Below, one piece after another: positions 28,396 through 35,835 of a stretch of DNA of 64,000 nucleotides. Location: NCBI GenBank assembly GCA_964354345.1, contig CAYGZL010000032.1:124001-188000 (forward strand), given 5' to 3'. Under the pieces are notes generated by a model, which saw nothing but the letters and a program-made list of their open reading frames with translations, was not told the DNA's origin and ran no database searches. How positions within the stretch are numbered: the stretch's first letter is position 1; every line of letters starts with the position of its first letter. This DNA is from CAYGZL01 sp964354345. Its GTDB lineage: Bacteria; Chloroflexota; Anaerolineae; Anaerolineales; UBA4823. The translations under genes were made by a program, and so were the position numbers.

Positions 28396-28518
28396 CTACT
28401 TGGCGACAATCGAGATAATCATCGATAGGATGACAATCACACCGATTGCAATAAAAAGCAACTGTTGAATTCGCATGTTACGGACATCGCGCTTACTGCG
28501 CGTTGATTTTTTTGCCAT
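28396..28518 (-). CDS. 40-residue single-span membrane protein downstream of uvrC
   Basis: A short reading frame starting ATG 28518, ten bases after the uvrC stop, with GAGGT about nine bases upstream. The product has a very basic N-terminus (MAKKSTRSKRDVRNMR) followed by one strongly hydrophobic helix of about 20 residues and a final Lys, the layout of a small inner-membrane protein with its N-terminus inside. The pattern of charges and hydrophobic residues would be unlikely in non-coding sequence. No known family recognised; it probably shares the uvrC transcript. Confidence 0.68.
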   Translation of the reverse strand: MAKKSTRSKRDVRNMRIQQLLFIAIGVIVILSMIISIVAK

Positions 28519-28528
28519 ACTTACGACC

Positions 28529-30394
28529 TCACTCTAGATGATCCTTGATCGTCTGCGCCAGTTTTGCGGTAATTCCAGTTACTGCGGTCAGCTCCTCGAT
28601 CGAGGCATCTATTATATCTTCAATCGAGCCAAAGCGCTTTAGCAATACATTCCGGCGCGCCGGTCCGATGCCTGGCACACCATCTAAACGGGAGGCGATG
28701 CCAGTCTTGGTGCGCAACTTGCGATGGGATGTTATGGCGAAGCGATGTGCTTCGTCACGCACCCGCTGAATCAAGTATAAACCCTGGGAATGGCGCGGCA
28801 GAACCAAGGCATTTTGTCGCCCGGGCAAGAAAAGCTCTTCGTTTTGTTTGGCCAACCCCACCACAGGAACTATACCAGCCAGCTCAAATCGTTCTAACAC
28901 CGCCACGGCCCGACCTAATTGTCCCTTGCCACCATCTACCATCAACAAGTCAGGCAGACGTGCAAAGGCCTCATCCGGTTTCTTACCCGGTGAATCGGAT
29001 TGCTCTTGAGCGGCTTTCCAACGATTCATGCGCCGCGTTAAAACCTCCTCCATACTGGCAAAATCATCCGGTCCAGAAACACTGCGAATATTAAAATGAC
29101 GGTAAAGCTTCTTTTTCGGTACACCCTGTTCAAAAACAATCATACTGCCAACAGCAGCCGTTCCCTGAGTATTGGAGATATCATAGCATTCGATCCGACC
29201 AATCGGATTTGCTAATTCAAGCGCAGTCTGGAGCTCGGCCAGGGCTTGTTCCTGGCGGTGGCGGTCCGATTCCCACTGCGCCATCAAAGAACGCAATGTC
29301 TCGGAGGCATTATCAGCCGCCATCTGGATCAACTCTTGCTGTTGACCATGATGCGGTACAAGAATTTCTACCATACCGCTGCCGCGCTTCTGACTGAGCC
29401 ACTGTTTGATGATCTGCGCTTCTTCGACTTCTTGCGGTAACAACACCTGAGCAGGAACAGTCAAGGACTGGTCATAGAATTGCTTGATGAACTCAGCCAT
29501 CACTGCCGAGTCTGGTGTATCTTCGGCCCCCTCTAACAAGAAATAATCTCTGCCAATTAGTTTTCCACCGCGGATAAAGAACACCTGCACACAGGCCTCG
29601 CCGTTCGAACGCGCCATGGCCAGCACATCCGAATCAGCATAATCCGCTGAAAAGACCACCTTCTGACGTTCAACCACGCTTTCGATGGCACGGATTTTAT
29701 CGCGCATTACAGCAGCGCGTTCAAATTGTAGTTGCTCAGACGATTGCTCCATCTCAAGCCGCATTCGGGATGTGATCTCTTCTGTATGCCCCTCCAAGAA
29801 ATGACACAGATCTTCGATCATCTGGCGATATTGCACCTGATCGACTTTTCCAATGCAGGGTGCACAGCACAGCTTAATATCAAAATACAGGCAGGCGCGT
29901 TCGTCTTTGCCGGTAATTTCCCGGTCGCAAGACAGATAAGGGAATATTCGCCGTAACACATCGAGAGTCTGATGGACTGCCCAGACACCCGTATACGGTC
30001 CGTAATAGCGTGAGCCATCCTGTACAACCAGGCGGGTAACAGTAATTTTCGGGAAAGACTCTCCCCAATGAACCTTTAGATAAGGATAGCGCTTATCGTC
30101 TTTCAACCGTACGTTGTAATGCGGGCGGTGCTTTTTAATCAGGTTCATCTCCAGGATCAGCGCCTCCAATTCGGAGCCAACAACAATCCATTCGATGTCC
30201 ACGATTTTCCGCGCCAGTTGGGAAATTTTAGCTGTGTTCAACGTACCGATGTGAAAATACGAACGCACCCGGTTACGTATATTAACCGCCTTCCCCACAT
30301 AAATAACTTTGCCTGTTGCGTCCTTCATGATGTAACAACCAGGCTTGGTCGGTAAAGTAGCCAAAATACCCGTCAGGTGTTCCGTTGCTTTCAT
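28529..30394 (-). CDS. uvrC: UvrABC system protein C (excinuclease subunit)
   Basis: 621 residues. The N-terminal GIY-YIG nuclease domain is KPGCYIMKDATGKVIYVGKA, followed by a Cys-containing segment (CDREITGKDERACLYFDIKLCCAPC), a UVR domain (QLQFERAAVMRDKIRAIESV), the RNase H-like nuclease region (GRIECYDISNTQGTAAVGSM, LLMVDGGKGQL) and tandem helix-hairpin-helix motifs (LDGVPGIGPARRNVLL). It makes both incisions in nucleotide excision repair together with UvrB. It is followed by the tiny membrane protein gene and is divergent from the PncC-type gene. Confidence 0.97.
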   Translation of the reverse strand: MKATEHLTGILATLPTKPGCYIMKDATGKVIYVGKAVNIRNRVRSYFHIGTLNTAKISQLARKIVDIEWIVVGSELEALILEMNLIKKHRPHYNVRLKDDKRYPYLKVHWGESFPKITVTRLVVQDGSRYYGPYTGVWAVHQTLDVLRRIFPYLSCDREITGKDERACLYFDIKLCCAPCIGKVDQVQYRQMIEDLCHFLEGHTEEITSRMRLEMEQSSEQLQFERAAVMRDKIRAIESVVERQKVVFSADYADSDVLAMARSNGEACVQVFFIRGGKLIGRDYFLLEGAEDTPDSAVMAEFIKQFYDQSLTVPAQVLLPQEVEEAQIIKQWLSQKRGSGMVEILVPHHGQQQELIQMAADNASETLRSLMAQWESDRHRQEQALAELQTALELANPIGRIECYDISNTQGTAAVGSMIVFEQGVPKKKLYRHFNIRSVSGPDDFASMEEVLTRRMNRWKAAQEQSDSPGKKPDEAFARLPDLLMVDGGKGQLGRAVAVLERFELAGIVPVVGLAKQNEELFLPGRQNALVLPRHSQGLYLIQRVRDEAHRFAITSHRKLRTKTGIASRLDGVPGIGPARRNVLLKRFGSIEDIIDASIEELTAVTGITAKLAQTIKDHLE

Positions 30395-30490
30395 AGCAGA
30401 TCGATTCTATCAAGATTAATTAGATGGTGGTAGAGGAGAAGACTCAATATCTACCTATCCGTGATACCGAAACAATTTTATAATCATGTC

Positions 30491-30973
30491 ATGGAGCAAA
30501 AAACCCTTGAGATTGTTGTGGGTGATTTATTACGCCGAGCTGGGTTACACCTGGCGACAGCCGAGTCCTGCACGGGTGGGCTAATTAGCCATCGCATCAC
30601 AAATGTCCCCGGATCATCAGATTATTACCTGGGCGGTGTAATCGCCTATGCGAATGACGTCAAGATACACCTGTTAGGAGTCAGCCAGGCTACATTAACA
30701 CAACACGGCGCGGTCAGTCGTGAGACAACTCTTGAAATGGCACGCGGAGTTCAACACCTACTAGAGGCCGACATCGGTCTGTCCGTAAGCGGTATCGCAG
30801 GACCAGGAGGCGGAACGCTTGAGAAACCGGTTGGCCAGACATGGATTGGTTTGAATGCTGAAGGCTACTCACAAGCCTGGTGCTATCTCTGGCCAGGAGA
30901 TCGTTTGAGTGTCAAAACCCAAACCGCGGAACAAGCTTTACGCTTACTGATGGATTACCTGAGAAGGCTTTAG
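30491..30973 (+). CDS. pncC: Nicotinamide-nucleotide amidase (CinA C-terminal domain, PncC type)
   Basis: 160 residues from ATG 30491, the usual length for stand-alone PncC; an in-frame GTG at 30461 would add ten residues. Neither start has a clear ribosome-binding site. The family signature is TAESCTGGLISHRITNVPGSSDYYLGG, with the catalytic Ser in the AESCTGG part, and VSGIAGPGGGTLEKPVG near residue 105. The enzyme deamidates NMN to nicotinate mononucleotide in pyridine-nucleotide recycling. The N-terminal CinA domain is absent. A small conserved-looking gene follows after six bases. Confidence 0.93.
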   Translation: MEQKTLEIVVGDLLRRAGLHLATAESCTGGLISHRITNVPGSSDYYLGGVIAYANDVKIHLLGVSQATLTQHGAVSRETTLEMARGVQHLLEADIGLSVSGIAGPGGGTLEKPVGQTWIGLNAEGYSQAWCYLWPGDRLSVKTQTAEQALRLLMDYLRRL

Positions 30974-30979
30974 CCCATC

Positions 30980-31216
30980 ATGGATAAAATTGAAGTCACT
31001 GTCCGGTTTGATCTGCAAGGCCAAATCACCCCGATAAACTTTACCTGGAAAGACCAAACATATCCGGTGATATCAACAGGACGGCGTTGGTCAGATGGAC
31101 AGACCATCCATATTCTGGTCATGATTCCCAGCCAACGGATCTTCGAACTCGTTTATGCCCCCATAGAGAGCTATTGGTATTTATTGTCTGTTGGCCTGGA
31201 GCGATCCGCAATCTGA
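30980..31216 (+). CDS. Small hypothetical protein downstream of pncC
   Basis: 78 residues starting six bases after the pncC stop. It has alternating hydrophobic and polar residues typical of a small beta-sheet protein (DKIEVTVRFDLQGQITPINF, YPVISTGRRWSDG, ILVMIPSQRIFELVYAP) and a Trp/Tyr-rich end (ESYWYLL). There is no signal peptide or long hydrophobic helix. I do not recognise a family with confidence; DUF6504-like proteins look similar. The tight spacing suggests co-translation with pncC. Confidence 0.65.
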   Translation: MDKIEVTVRFDLQGQITPINFTWKDQTYPVISTGRRWSDGQTIHILVMIPSQRIFELVYAPIESYWYLLSVGLERSAI

Positions 31217-31238
31217 CAGGGGTCTTTTAGAATCACCA

Positions 31239-31260
31239 GCCGGTGAGAGGTCCCACCGGC
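31239..31260. terminator. Hairpin between convergent genes (weak terminator candidate)
   Basis: GCCGGTG (31239-31245) and CACCGGC (31254-31260) form a seven-base stem with an eight-base loop in the short gap between the convergent small hypothetical gene and metG. Neither strand has a proper T-run after the stem, so termination is uncertain. Confidence 0.35.
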
Positions 31261-31277
31261 CGGGAAAATTATCCGTT

Positions 31278-33065
31278 TCAGGCTGTACCTAAGCGAGCCC
31301 TCTCTTCGGCAGCCACACCTGGTTCTAGCTTACGGAACAGCGGCGCAGGTTGTCTTAGCGCCTGTCCGGGCTGGAGTTGGCTGGGTTGCCAGGCGCCGTT
31401 TGCCTCCCCTGAGCGGTACCGTAAAACCGTATGGTCTCCAAGCGCATCAGAATAGGTTTCAACGAACTGTTGCCCGAACAAGGGCTGGGTATATCCGAAG
31501 TAAGTGTGTAACCTTTCGGAGGTAAATGGCAAGAACGGCGCCAACAATATCTTGAGCGAGTCGATCGCTCGTAATCCGGTATAAATACTCTTTGCCGCAG
31601 CTTCACGATCACTTTTGATTTCAAACCAGGGCGCTGCCTTATCCAAATACTTGTTAACTTCGCCAGCCAGGCGAAAAGCCTCAATTAAAGCAGCTCGCAG
31701 TCGAACCGCGCTTAGATGATCGCCAACACTTTGGAAACCCTTTTCAACCACAGACAATATTTCCTTGTCGGCAGGTCGCAGTTCTCCAGGTGTAGGGACT
31801 TGCCCTTGCCAGGTCCGATAGGCGAACGATAGAACCCGGTTAGCCAGATTTCCCCAGGTTGCCACCAGTTCATCATTGTTGCGGCGAACGAAGTCGTCCC
31901 AATCCCAGTCGGTATCCTTACTCTCGGGCATATTGATCGTCAGGTAATAGCGCAACGGATCTGGATCATAACGGGAGAGAAAATCCAACCCCCATACCCC
32001 CCAATTCCGGCTCCCGGAAATTTTCTTGCCTTCCATATTTAAAAACTCGTTGGCTGGCACATCATAAGGCAGGGTCAGATGAGTTCCTTCTCGTTCATCG
32101 TAATATCTGCCAAACCATTCACCAACTCCTGCGAGTTGGGCTGGCCAAATCACTGCATGGAAAGGGATGTTATCTTTGCCAATAAAATAGTATGCCCGCG
32201 CCTGTGGATTCAACCACCACTGCTCCCAGGCATCCGGCTGACCGATGATTTGTGCCCATTCAATTGCCGCAGACAGGTAGCCAATAACTGCTTCAAACCA
32301 CACATACAGACATTTACCCTCCCAGCCCTCCACCGGAACAGGGATACCCCAATCCAGGTCGCGCGTAATTGGTCGACCGTGCAATCCTTCAGCCAGGATT
32401 TGCCCCAGCGATTGGCGCAACACATTTGGCCTCCAGTAGCCTTCTCGCTGGCGGAGAAAATTAATCACAGTCTCTTGTAAAGCCCCTAAATCCAGGTAGA
32501 AATGCTGGGTTTCCTTTAATATTGGCGTCGAACCATCCATCTTGGAACGAGGTTGAACCAACAAGGTTGCATCCAACAGGTTGCCGCAGCCATCACACTG
32601 GTCACCGCGGGCGTTCGGATAACCGCAAAAATAGCAAGTCCCTTCTACATAACGATCCGGCAAGAACCGCCCCTGGGAAGGAGCATACCATTGTTGTTGC
32701 CGATCGGCATACAGATAACCTCTTTTTTGGAGCGCCAGAAAGATTGATTGAGAGACCTTGAAATGGTTTGCGGTATGGGTGCTGGTATATAGATCGTATG
32801 TCAGGCCTAGTTTTTGGAAAAGCTCCAAAAAACCAGCATGGTACTTTTGATACACCTCCAGCGCAGTTGTCTTTTCGACATCCGCCCGAACGGTTACAGG
32901 CGTACCATGCGCATCCGATCCAGATACCATGATCACCCGGTTACCTGCCAGGCGGTGATAACGCGCAAAAATATCCGCCGGTAAATAAGAACCAGTGATA
33001 TTACCAACATGAATTAGGGAATTGGCATACGGCCAGGCCACTGCAACCAGGATATTGTCTGCCAT
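31278..33065 (-). CDS. metG: Methionyl-tRNA synthetase
   Basis: 595 residues. The HIGH-type motif is AWPYANSLIHVGNITGSYLP, the zinc knuckle is in CYFCGYPNARGDQCDGCGNL, and the KMSKS loop is MEGKKISGSRNWGVW (about residue 345). The anticodon-binding helical domain follows (DNDELVATWGNLANRVLSFAY-like, first part NNDELVATWGNLANRV), and WFEIK around the middle of that domain is typical. There is no C-terminal EMAP-II-like dimerisation domain. It charges initiator and elongator tRNA-Met. A leader of about 230 bases with its own promoter, a Met-rich leader peptide and a strong hairpin precedes it (see those entries). Confidence 0.97.
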   Translation of the reverse strand: MADNILVAVAWPYANSLIHVGNITGSYLPADIFARYHRLAGNRVIMVSGSDAHGTPVTVRADVEKTTALEVYQKYHAGFLELFQKLGLTYDLYTSTHTANHFKVSQSIFLALQKRGYLYADRQQQWYAPSQGRFLPDRYVEGTCYFCGYPNARGDQCDGCGNLLDATLLVQPRSKMDGSTPILKETQHFYLDLGALQETVINFLRQREGYWRPNVLRQSLGQILAEGLHGRPITRDLDWGIPVPVEGWEGKCLYVWFEAVIGYLSAAIEWAQIIGQPDAWEQWWLNPQARAYYFIGKDNIPFHAVIWPAQLAGVGEWFGRYYDEREGTHLTLPYDVPANEFLNMEGKKISGSRNWGVWGLDFLSRYDPDPLRYYLTINMPESKDTDWDWDDFVRRNNDELVATWGNLANRVLSFAYRTWQGQVPTPGELRPADKEILSVVEKGFQSVGDHLSAVRLRAALIEAFRLAGEVNKYLDKAAPWFEIKSDREAAAKSIYTGLRAIDSLKILLAPFLPFTSERLHTYFGYTQPLFGQQFVETYSDALGDHTVLRYRSGEANGAWQPSQLQPGQALRQPAPLFRKLEPGVAAEERARLGTA

Positions 33066-33110
33066 GATAGACCTCCAGTTCTTCCATTTACTAAGTTCAT
33101 CCCATAGAAA

Positions 33111-33138
33111 GCGGGCTGTCCTGTGGTGGACAGCCCGC
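33111..33138 (-). terminator. Terminator-like hairpin in the metG leader (attenuator candidate)
   Basis: On the metG strand GCGGGCTGTCC (33138 to 33128), loop ACCACA, then GGACAGCCCGC (33121 to 33111) form a perfect 11-bp GC-rich stem, followed by TTTCTATGG. The T-run is short, so intrinsic termination would be imperfect. The hairpin lies about 45 bases before the metG ATG and downstream of the Met-rich leader peptide. A near-copy of its 5' arm, GGGCTAGTCT, spans the leader-peptide stop codon (33213 to 33204) and can pair with the 3' arm with one bulged base. Confidence 0.62.
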
Positions 33139-33206
33139 GGCGATATTTAAATCCTTATCGAACTACCTTCGCCCTACAGACAGCTGACCATACGGACGCG
33201 TTAAGA

Positions 33207-33275
33207 CTAGCCCATGCTGCGCATTAACATCGAGCGCAGAGTCATCCGTCGGTTCAGGGAGAAGAAAACAGTCAT
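33207..33275 (-). CDS. Met-rich leader peptide of metG (22 residues)
   Basis: A minus-strand frame from ATG 33275 to TAG 33209-33207. A strong ribosome-binding site GAGAGGT (33290 to 33284) stands eight bases before the ATG, and the predicted transcription start is only about 20 bases further up. Apart from the start codon, Met occupies positions 11, 16, 18 and 21, i.e. four of the last twelve residues. A stem CTGCGC/GCGCAG (33239-33234 with 33222-33217) lies within the Met codons. The arrangement is that of leader peptides in ribosome-mediated attenuation: stalling at Met codons when charged tRNA-Met is scarce would free the antiterminator segment at the stop codon. The logic is inferred; the elements are visible. 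Confidence 0.62.
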   Translation of the reverse strand: MTVFFSLNRRMTLRSMLMRSMG

Positions 33276-33303
33276 CTTCGATAACCTCTCAAATATAGAG
33301 GTT

Positions 33304-33332
33304 AGTTTAAGGCCGCCTGGTTAATTTGTCAA
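33304..33332 (-). promoter_or_regulatory. metG: metG promoter
   Basis: On the minus strand TTGACA (33332 to 33327), a 17-base spacer and TAAACT (33309 to 33304) make a near-consensus sigma-70-type promoter. It starts transcription near 33297, giving a leader of about 230 bases before metG. It sits just downstream of the DUF177 gene's stop, so metG need not depend on that gene's transcript. Confidence 0.72.
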
Positions 33333-33345
33333 GGAGAAACGCGGT

Positions 33346-33852
33346 CTATTGTAATAATGCTAAACCGCTCAGATGAGGTTCTATCTCCTCATCATCATGA
33401 TGACAGGTGGATTCGCTTAAATCGTTGCCACAGATCGGACAAAGCCCCTTACAATCTGATTGGCAGATTGGGCTCATTGGAAAAGCCAGAATCATTTCTT
33501 CGCGAACCAGTGGCTCCAGATCGATTTTGCCTGTCTCAGGCACCAACAAACCTGAATCAGTTATGGAGTTCGGCGTAAAGGCATACAATTCGGTAAAATC
33601 AATATTCAACGACTGATCAAAATCCTTGAGACAACGCCCACATTCCACTGTTGAAAATGCATTCAATTTCATCTGCAACAAAAGACCTTGAGCCGTCCGA
33701 GTTACCCGGGCAACGCCAGTCAGGTTGCGTAAATCCAGATCGGGATGCAGGTGAATTTCGGGAAAATCAAATGGAAATTCCCGACTATAACCGGCAGTTT
33801 CGTGGATAATAAAGCCAACGTTAAGCTTCAGTGCATCACGTGGTGTATACAT
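33346..33852 (-). CDS. DUF177 (YceD-like) protein
   Basis: 168 residues. The DUF177 core is visible as FSTVECGRCLKDFDQSLNI and LLVPETGKIDLEPLVREEMILA, followed by the Cys-rich tail CQSDCKGLCPICGNDLSES, which is typical and may bind zinc. In many bacteria and plastids such proteins influence 23S rRNA accumulation, and the gene usually sits directly upstream of rpmF (ribosomal protein L32). Here no rpmF follows; the next thing downstream is the metG promoter and leader. It is divergent from the RdgB gene. Confidence 0.9.
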   Translation of the reverse strand: MYTPRDALKLNVGFIIHETAGYSREFPFDFPEIHLHPDLDLRNLTGVARVTRTAQGLLLQMKLNAFSTVECGRCLKDFDQSLNIDFTELYAFTPNSITDSGLLVPETGKIDLEPLVREEMILAFPMSPICQSDCKGLCPICGNDLSESTCHHDDEEIEPHLSGLALLQ

Positions 33853-33904
33853 CGGTCGGATTATAACATATGGCTACTATACTTCGATCGGAGGAGGTTA
33901 ATCC

Positions 33905-34510
33905 ATGCGTTTATTGCTAGCCAGTACGAACAAAGGGAAACAGCGCGAAATCCAGGCGCTACTCCAAGGCCTGGGGGTTGAGTTAATCACCCCCGACCAG
34001 CTTGGCCTGGAATTAGAGGTCGTAGAAGATGGGCAAACTTACGCCGAGAATGCCGCGCACAAAGCCGTAGCTTTTATGCGGACCTCAGGGTTGGCGACAC
34101 TGGCAGATGATTCTGGATTAGAAGTAGATGCCCTGAATGGGTTGCCCGGTTTGCATTCGGCACGATTTGTTCCCCATCCAGGGGCTACGGATGCCGACCG
34201 GCGCAAACTTGTACTCGAAAAGCTCCAAGGCTACCCCCGTCCCTGGACAGCCCGCTTCCGTTGCGTGATTGCATTGGCGACGCCGGCTGGCCAGGTCTAT
34301 ACCGCTGAAGGGGTTTGTCCAGGAGAAATTATTCCCCATGAACGTGGGCATAATGGATTTGGTTATGATCCCATCTTTTGGCTGCCTGATATTGACCGGA
34401 CCATGGCAGAGTTAGAAATGGTCGAGAAAAACCAGCTAAGCCATCGTGCCCGAGCGGTTATCGCCTCGCGACACATCCTGGCTCAATTGATTGCCAGTCA
34501 CCCGGGCTGA
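33905..34510 (+). CDS. rdgB: XTP/dITP diphosphatase (RdgB/HAM1 family)
   Basis: 201 residues with a strong ribosome-binding site (GGAGGAGG) before ATG. Signature segments are LLLASTNKGKQREIQALL at the N-terminus, TYAENAAHKA, LADDSGLEVDALNGLPGLHSARF, and GHNGFGYDPIFW near the C-terminus. The enzyme hydrolyses XTP, ITP and dITP to monophosphates and keeps deaminated purines out of nucleic acids. The last residues (LSHRARA) fit the family's conserved SHRxxA motif. It precedes an alpha/beta hydrolase by 18 bases. Confidence 0.96.
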   Translation: MRLLLASTNKGKQREIQALLQGLGVELITPDQLGLELEVVEDGQTYAENAAHKAVAFMRTSGLATLADDSGLEVDALNGLPGLHSARFVPHPGATDADRRKLVLEKLQGYPRPWTARFRCVIALATPAGQVYTAEGVCPGEIIPHERGHNGFGYDPIFWLPDIDRTMAELEMVEKNQLSHRARAVIASRHILAQLIASHPG

Positions 34511-34528
34511 TTTTAAATTGAGGATCAA

Positions 34529-35317
34529 ATGCATCTCGAATCTGGAATCTTCTACAATGTTTACGAATCCGGAGCATATTACAACAACCCACCCGTGATA
34601 TTGATCCACGGCGCGGCTGGGATTCATCTCTCCTGGCCGCCCCAAATCCGTCGTTTGACTGGTTTTAAGACCTATGCTTTGGACCTGCCAGGACATGGTC
34701 AATCCCAGGGCCCTGGCCTTGACTCCATTCAAGGATATGCTAAATTGATCGGTATTTGGGCAAGACAACTAAACCTTGCGCCTGCTATTCTTATCGGACA
34801 TTCCATGGGTGGCGCTATCGCTCTCACATTGGCCAGCGAATATCCTGAACAGGTGCGCGGGCTGGTGTTGGTGGGGGTTAGCTCCCGCTTACAAGTTGCC
34901 CCTGCCTTATTAGAGGCCATCACCGATCCAACCCGTTTCTCAGAAGCCATCCACACTCTCATCGCCTGGTCCTTCAGCCGAAGCGCCGATCCCCGCACGA
35001 TTGCGCTGGTCACCCGGCAGATGACCCTGACCCAACCTGAAGTTCTGCAACGAGATTTTTTGGCCTGCAACGCTTTCGATATCACAGATCGATTACCTGC
35101 AATCCAGCAGCCAGTTCTGGTAATCTGCGGCTCAGCCGATCGAATGACTCCCCTGCGCCATTCAGAATTTTTAGCCAACCAACTGCCACATGCGTGTTTG
35201 GAAATCATTTCTGATACCGGGCATATGACGATGTTGGAGGCGCCTCAGGTGGTCGCCTCCGCCTTATACGGTTTTTTAGAAAAAATCAAAACCCCAGGGG
35301 GTATGCAATCAGAATAA
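34529..35317 (+). CDS. Alpha/beta hydrolase
   Basis: 262 residues, alpha/beta hydrolase fold. The oxyanion-side segment is VILIHGAAGIHLSW, the nucleophile elbow is LIGHSMGGAIAL (Ser about residue 92), the acid is probably the Asp in VICGSADRMTP and the catalytic His is in SDTGHMTMLEAP. No signal peptide is seen, so it is cytoplasmic. Substrate unknown; esterase, lipase or C-C hydrolase roles are all possible. Confidence 0.88.
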   Translation: MHLESGIFYNVYESGAYYNNPPVILIHGAAGIHLSWPPQIRRLTGFKTYALDLPGHGQSQGPGLDSIQGYAKLIGIWARQLNLAPAILIGHSMGGAIALTLASEYPEQVRGLVLVGVSSRLQVAPALLEAITDPTRFSEAIHTLIAWSFSRSADPRTIALVTRQMTLTQPEVLQRDFLACNAFDITDRLPAIQQPVLVICGSADRMTPLRHSEFLANQLPHACLEIISDTGHMTMLEAPQVVASALYGFLEKIKTPGGMQSE

Positions 35318-35352
35318 TAAGCGCAGTTTCAGATGACTGTTAAAAAAAGGTC

Positions 35353-35381
35353 TTGCCGATTCAATGCAGTCCAGGTATAAT
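35353..35381 (+). promoter_or_regulatory. Promoter of tRNA-Val
   Basis: TTGCCG (35353-35358), a 17-base spacer and a perfect TATAAT (35376-35381) stand 11 bases before the first base of the tRNA gene, matching sigma-70-type spacing. Confidence 0.75.
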
Positions 35382-35392
35382 CCTATCCTCTC

Positions 35393-35466
35393 GGGCGGGT
35401 AGCTCAGTTGGTTAGAGCACTGCTTTGACATAGCAGAGGTCGTAGGTTCGAGCCCTATTCCGCCCA
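35393..35466 (+). tRNA. tRNA-Val (anticodon GAC)
   Basis: 74 bases that fold as a complete cloverleaf. The acceptor stem is GGGCGGG with TCCGCCC, the D stem GCTC/GAGC, the anticodon stem CTGCT/AGCAG with loop TTGACAT (anticodon GAC at 35426-35428 or so, reading valine GUC codons), and the T stem GTAGG/CCTAT around TTCGAGC. The discriminator base is A and the CCA end is not encoded. It stands alone, about 20 bases before the thrS leader. Confidence 0.96.
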
Positions 35467-35485
35467 CTTGTAGTATAATTATATA

Positions 35486-35770
35486 AAGGCGATGACCGGG
35501 ACGAGTAACCGAATGGTGAAACTGACAGGGAGAGGAGATCAGCGACTGAAAGTCTCCTTCAGATCACAACGGCGAAAACCACCCGAGAGCATGAACCCTA
35601 ACCAGGCACAAATCCTGCAGTAAGGTAAACGGTTGACCCCGTTATCAGTCGTAATGAGATTTTCGAGGAAAATTTCCAGCCGATGTTAATAACCGGATGG
35701 ACCTTGGAAAATCTGGGTGGAACCGCGTGATGAAACTCTCGCCCCAGGTAGGACGAGAGTTTTTCATTTT
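35486..35770 (+). promoter_or_regulatory. T-box riboswitch (leader) of thrS
   Basis: A long untranslated leader before thrS with T-box features: the stem I start GATGACCGGGACGAGTA (AGTA at 35504-35507), an AG-rich bulge region, a specifier region GAAAACCACCC with candidate Thr codon ACC at 35578-35580 (a second ACC follows directly), and the highly conserved T-box bulge GGGTGGAACCGCG at 35715-35727, which pairs with the NCCA end of uncharged tRNA. An intrinsic terminator follows. Uncharged tRNA-Thr would stabilise the antiterminator and raise thrS expression. A -10-like TATAAT lies at 35474-35479, but no good -35 is seen; read-through from the tRNA promoter is possible. Confidence 0.93.
35733..35766 (+). 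terminator. Intrinsic terminator of the thrS T-box
   Basis: AAACTCTCG (35733-35741) and CGAGAGTTT (35754-35762) form a nine-base stem with a 12-base loop, followed by a run of T. It starts six bases after the T-box bulge sequence, so forming it excludes the antiterminator, as expected for transcriptional T-box control. Confidence 0.88.
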
Positions 35771-35835
35771 TAACTAGTCCAGACCTTTAGGGTTTTAGAA
35801 ACACTATAGGTCTAGACCACGAAAGGAGTAGCAAG

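Noticed and set aside
33139..33345. T-box riboswitch before metG
   Set aside because: No GGGTGGNACCGCG-type bulge, AGTA motif or specifier loop is present on the metG strand. The leader-peptide and hairpin arrangement fits better.
33065..33346. A missing rpmF gene hidden in the metG leader
   Set aside because: No frame of 55-60 codons with the L32 motifs exists on either strand between metG and the DUF177 gene.
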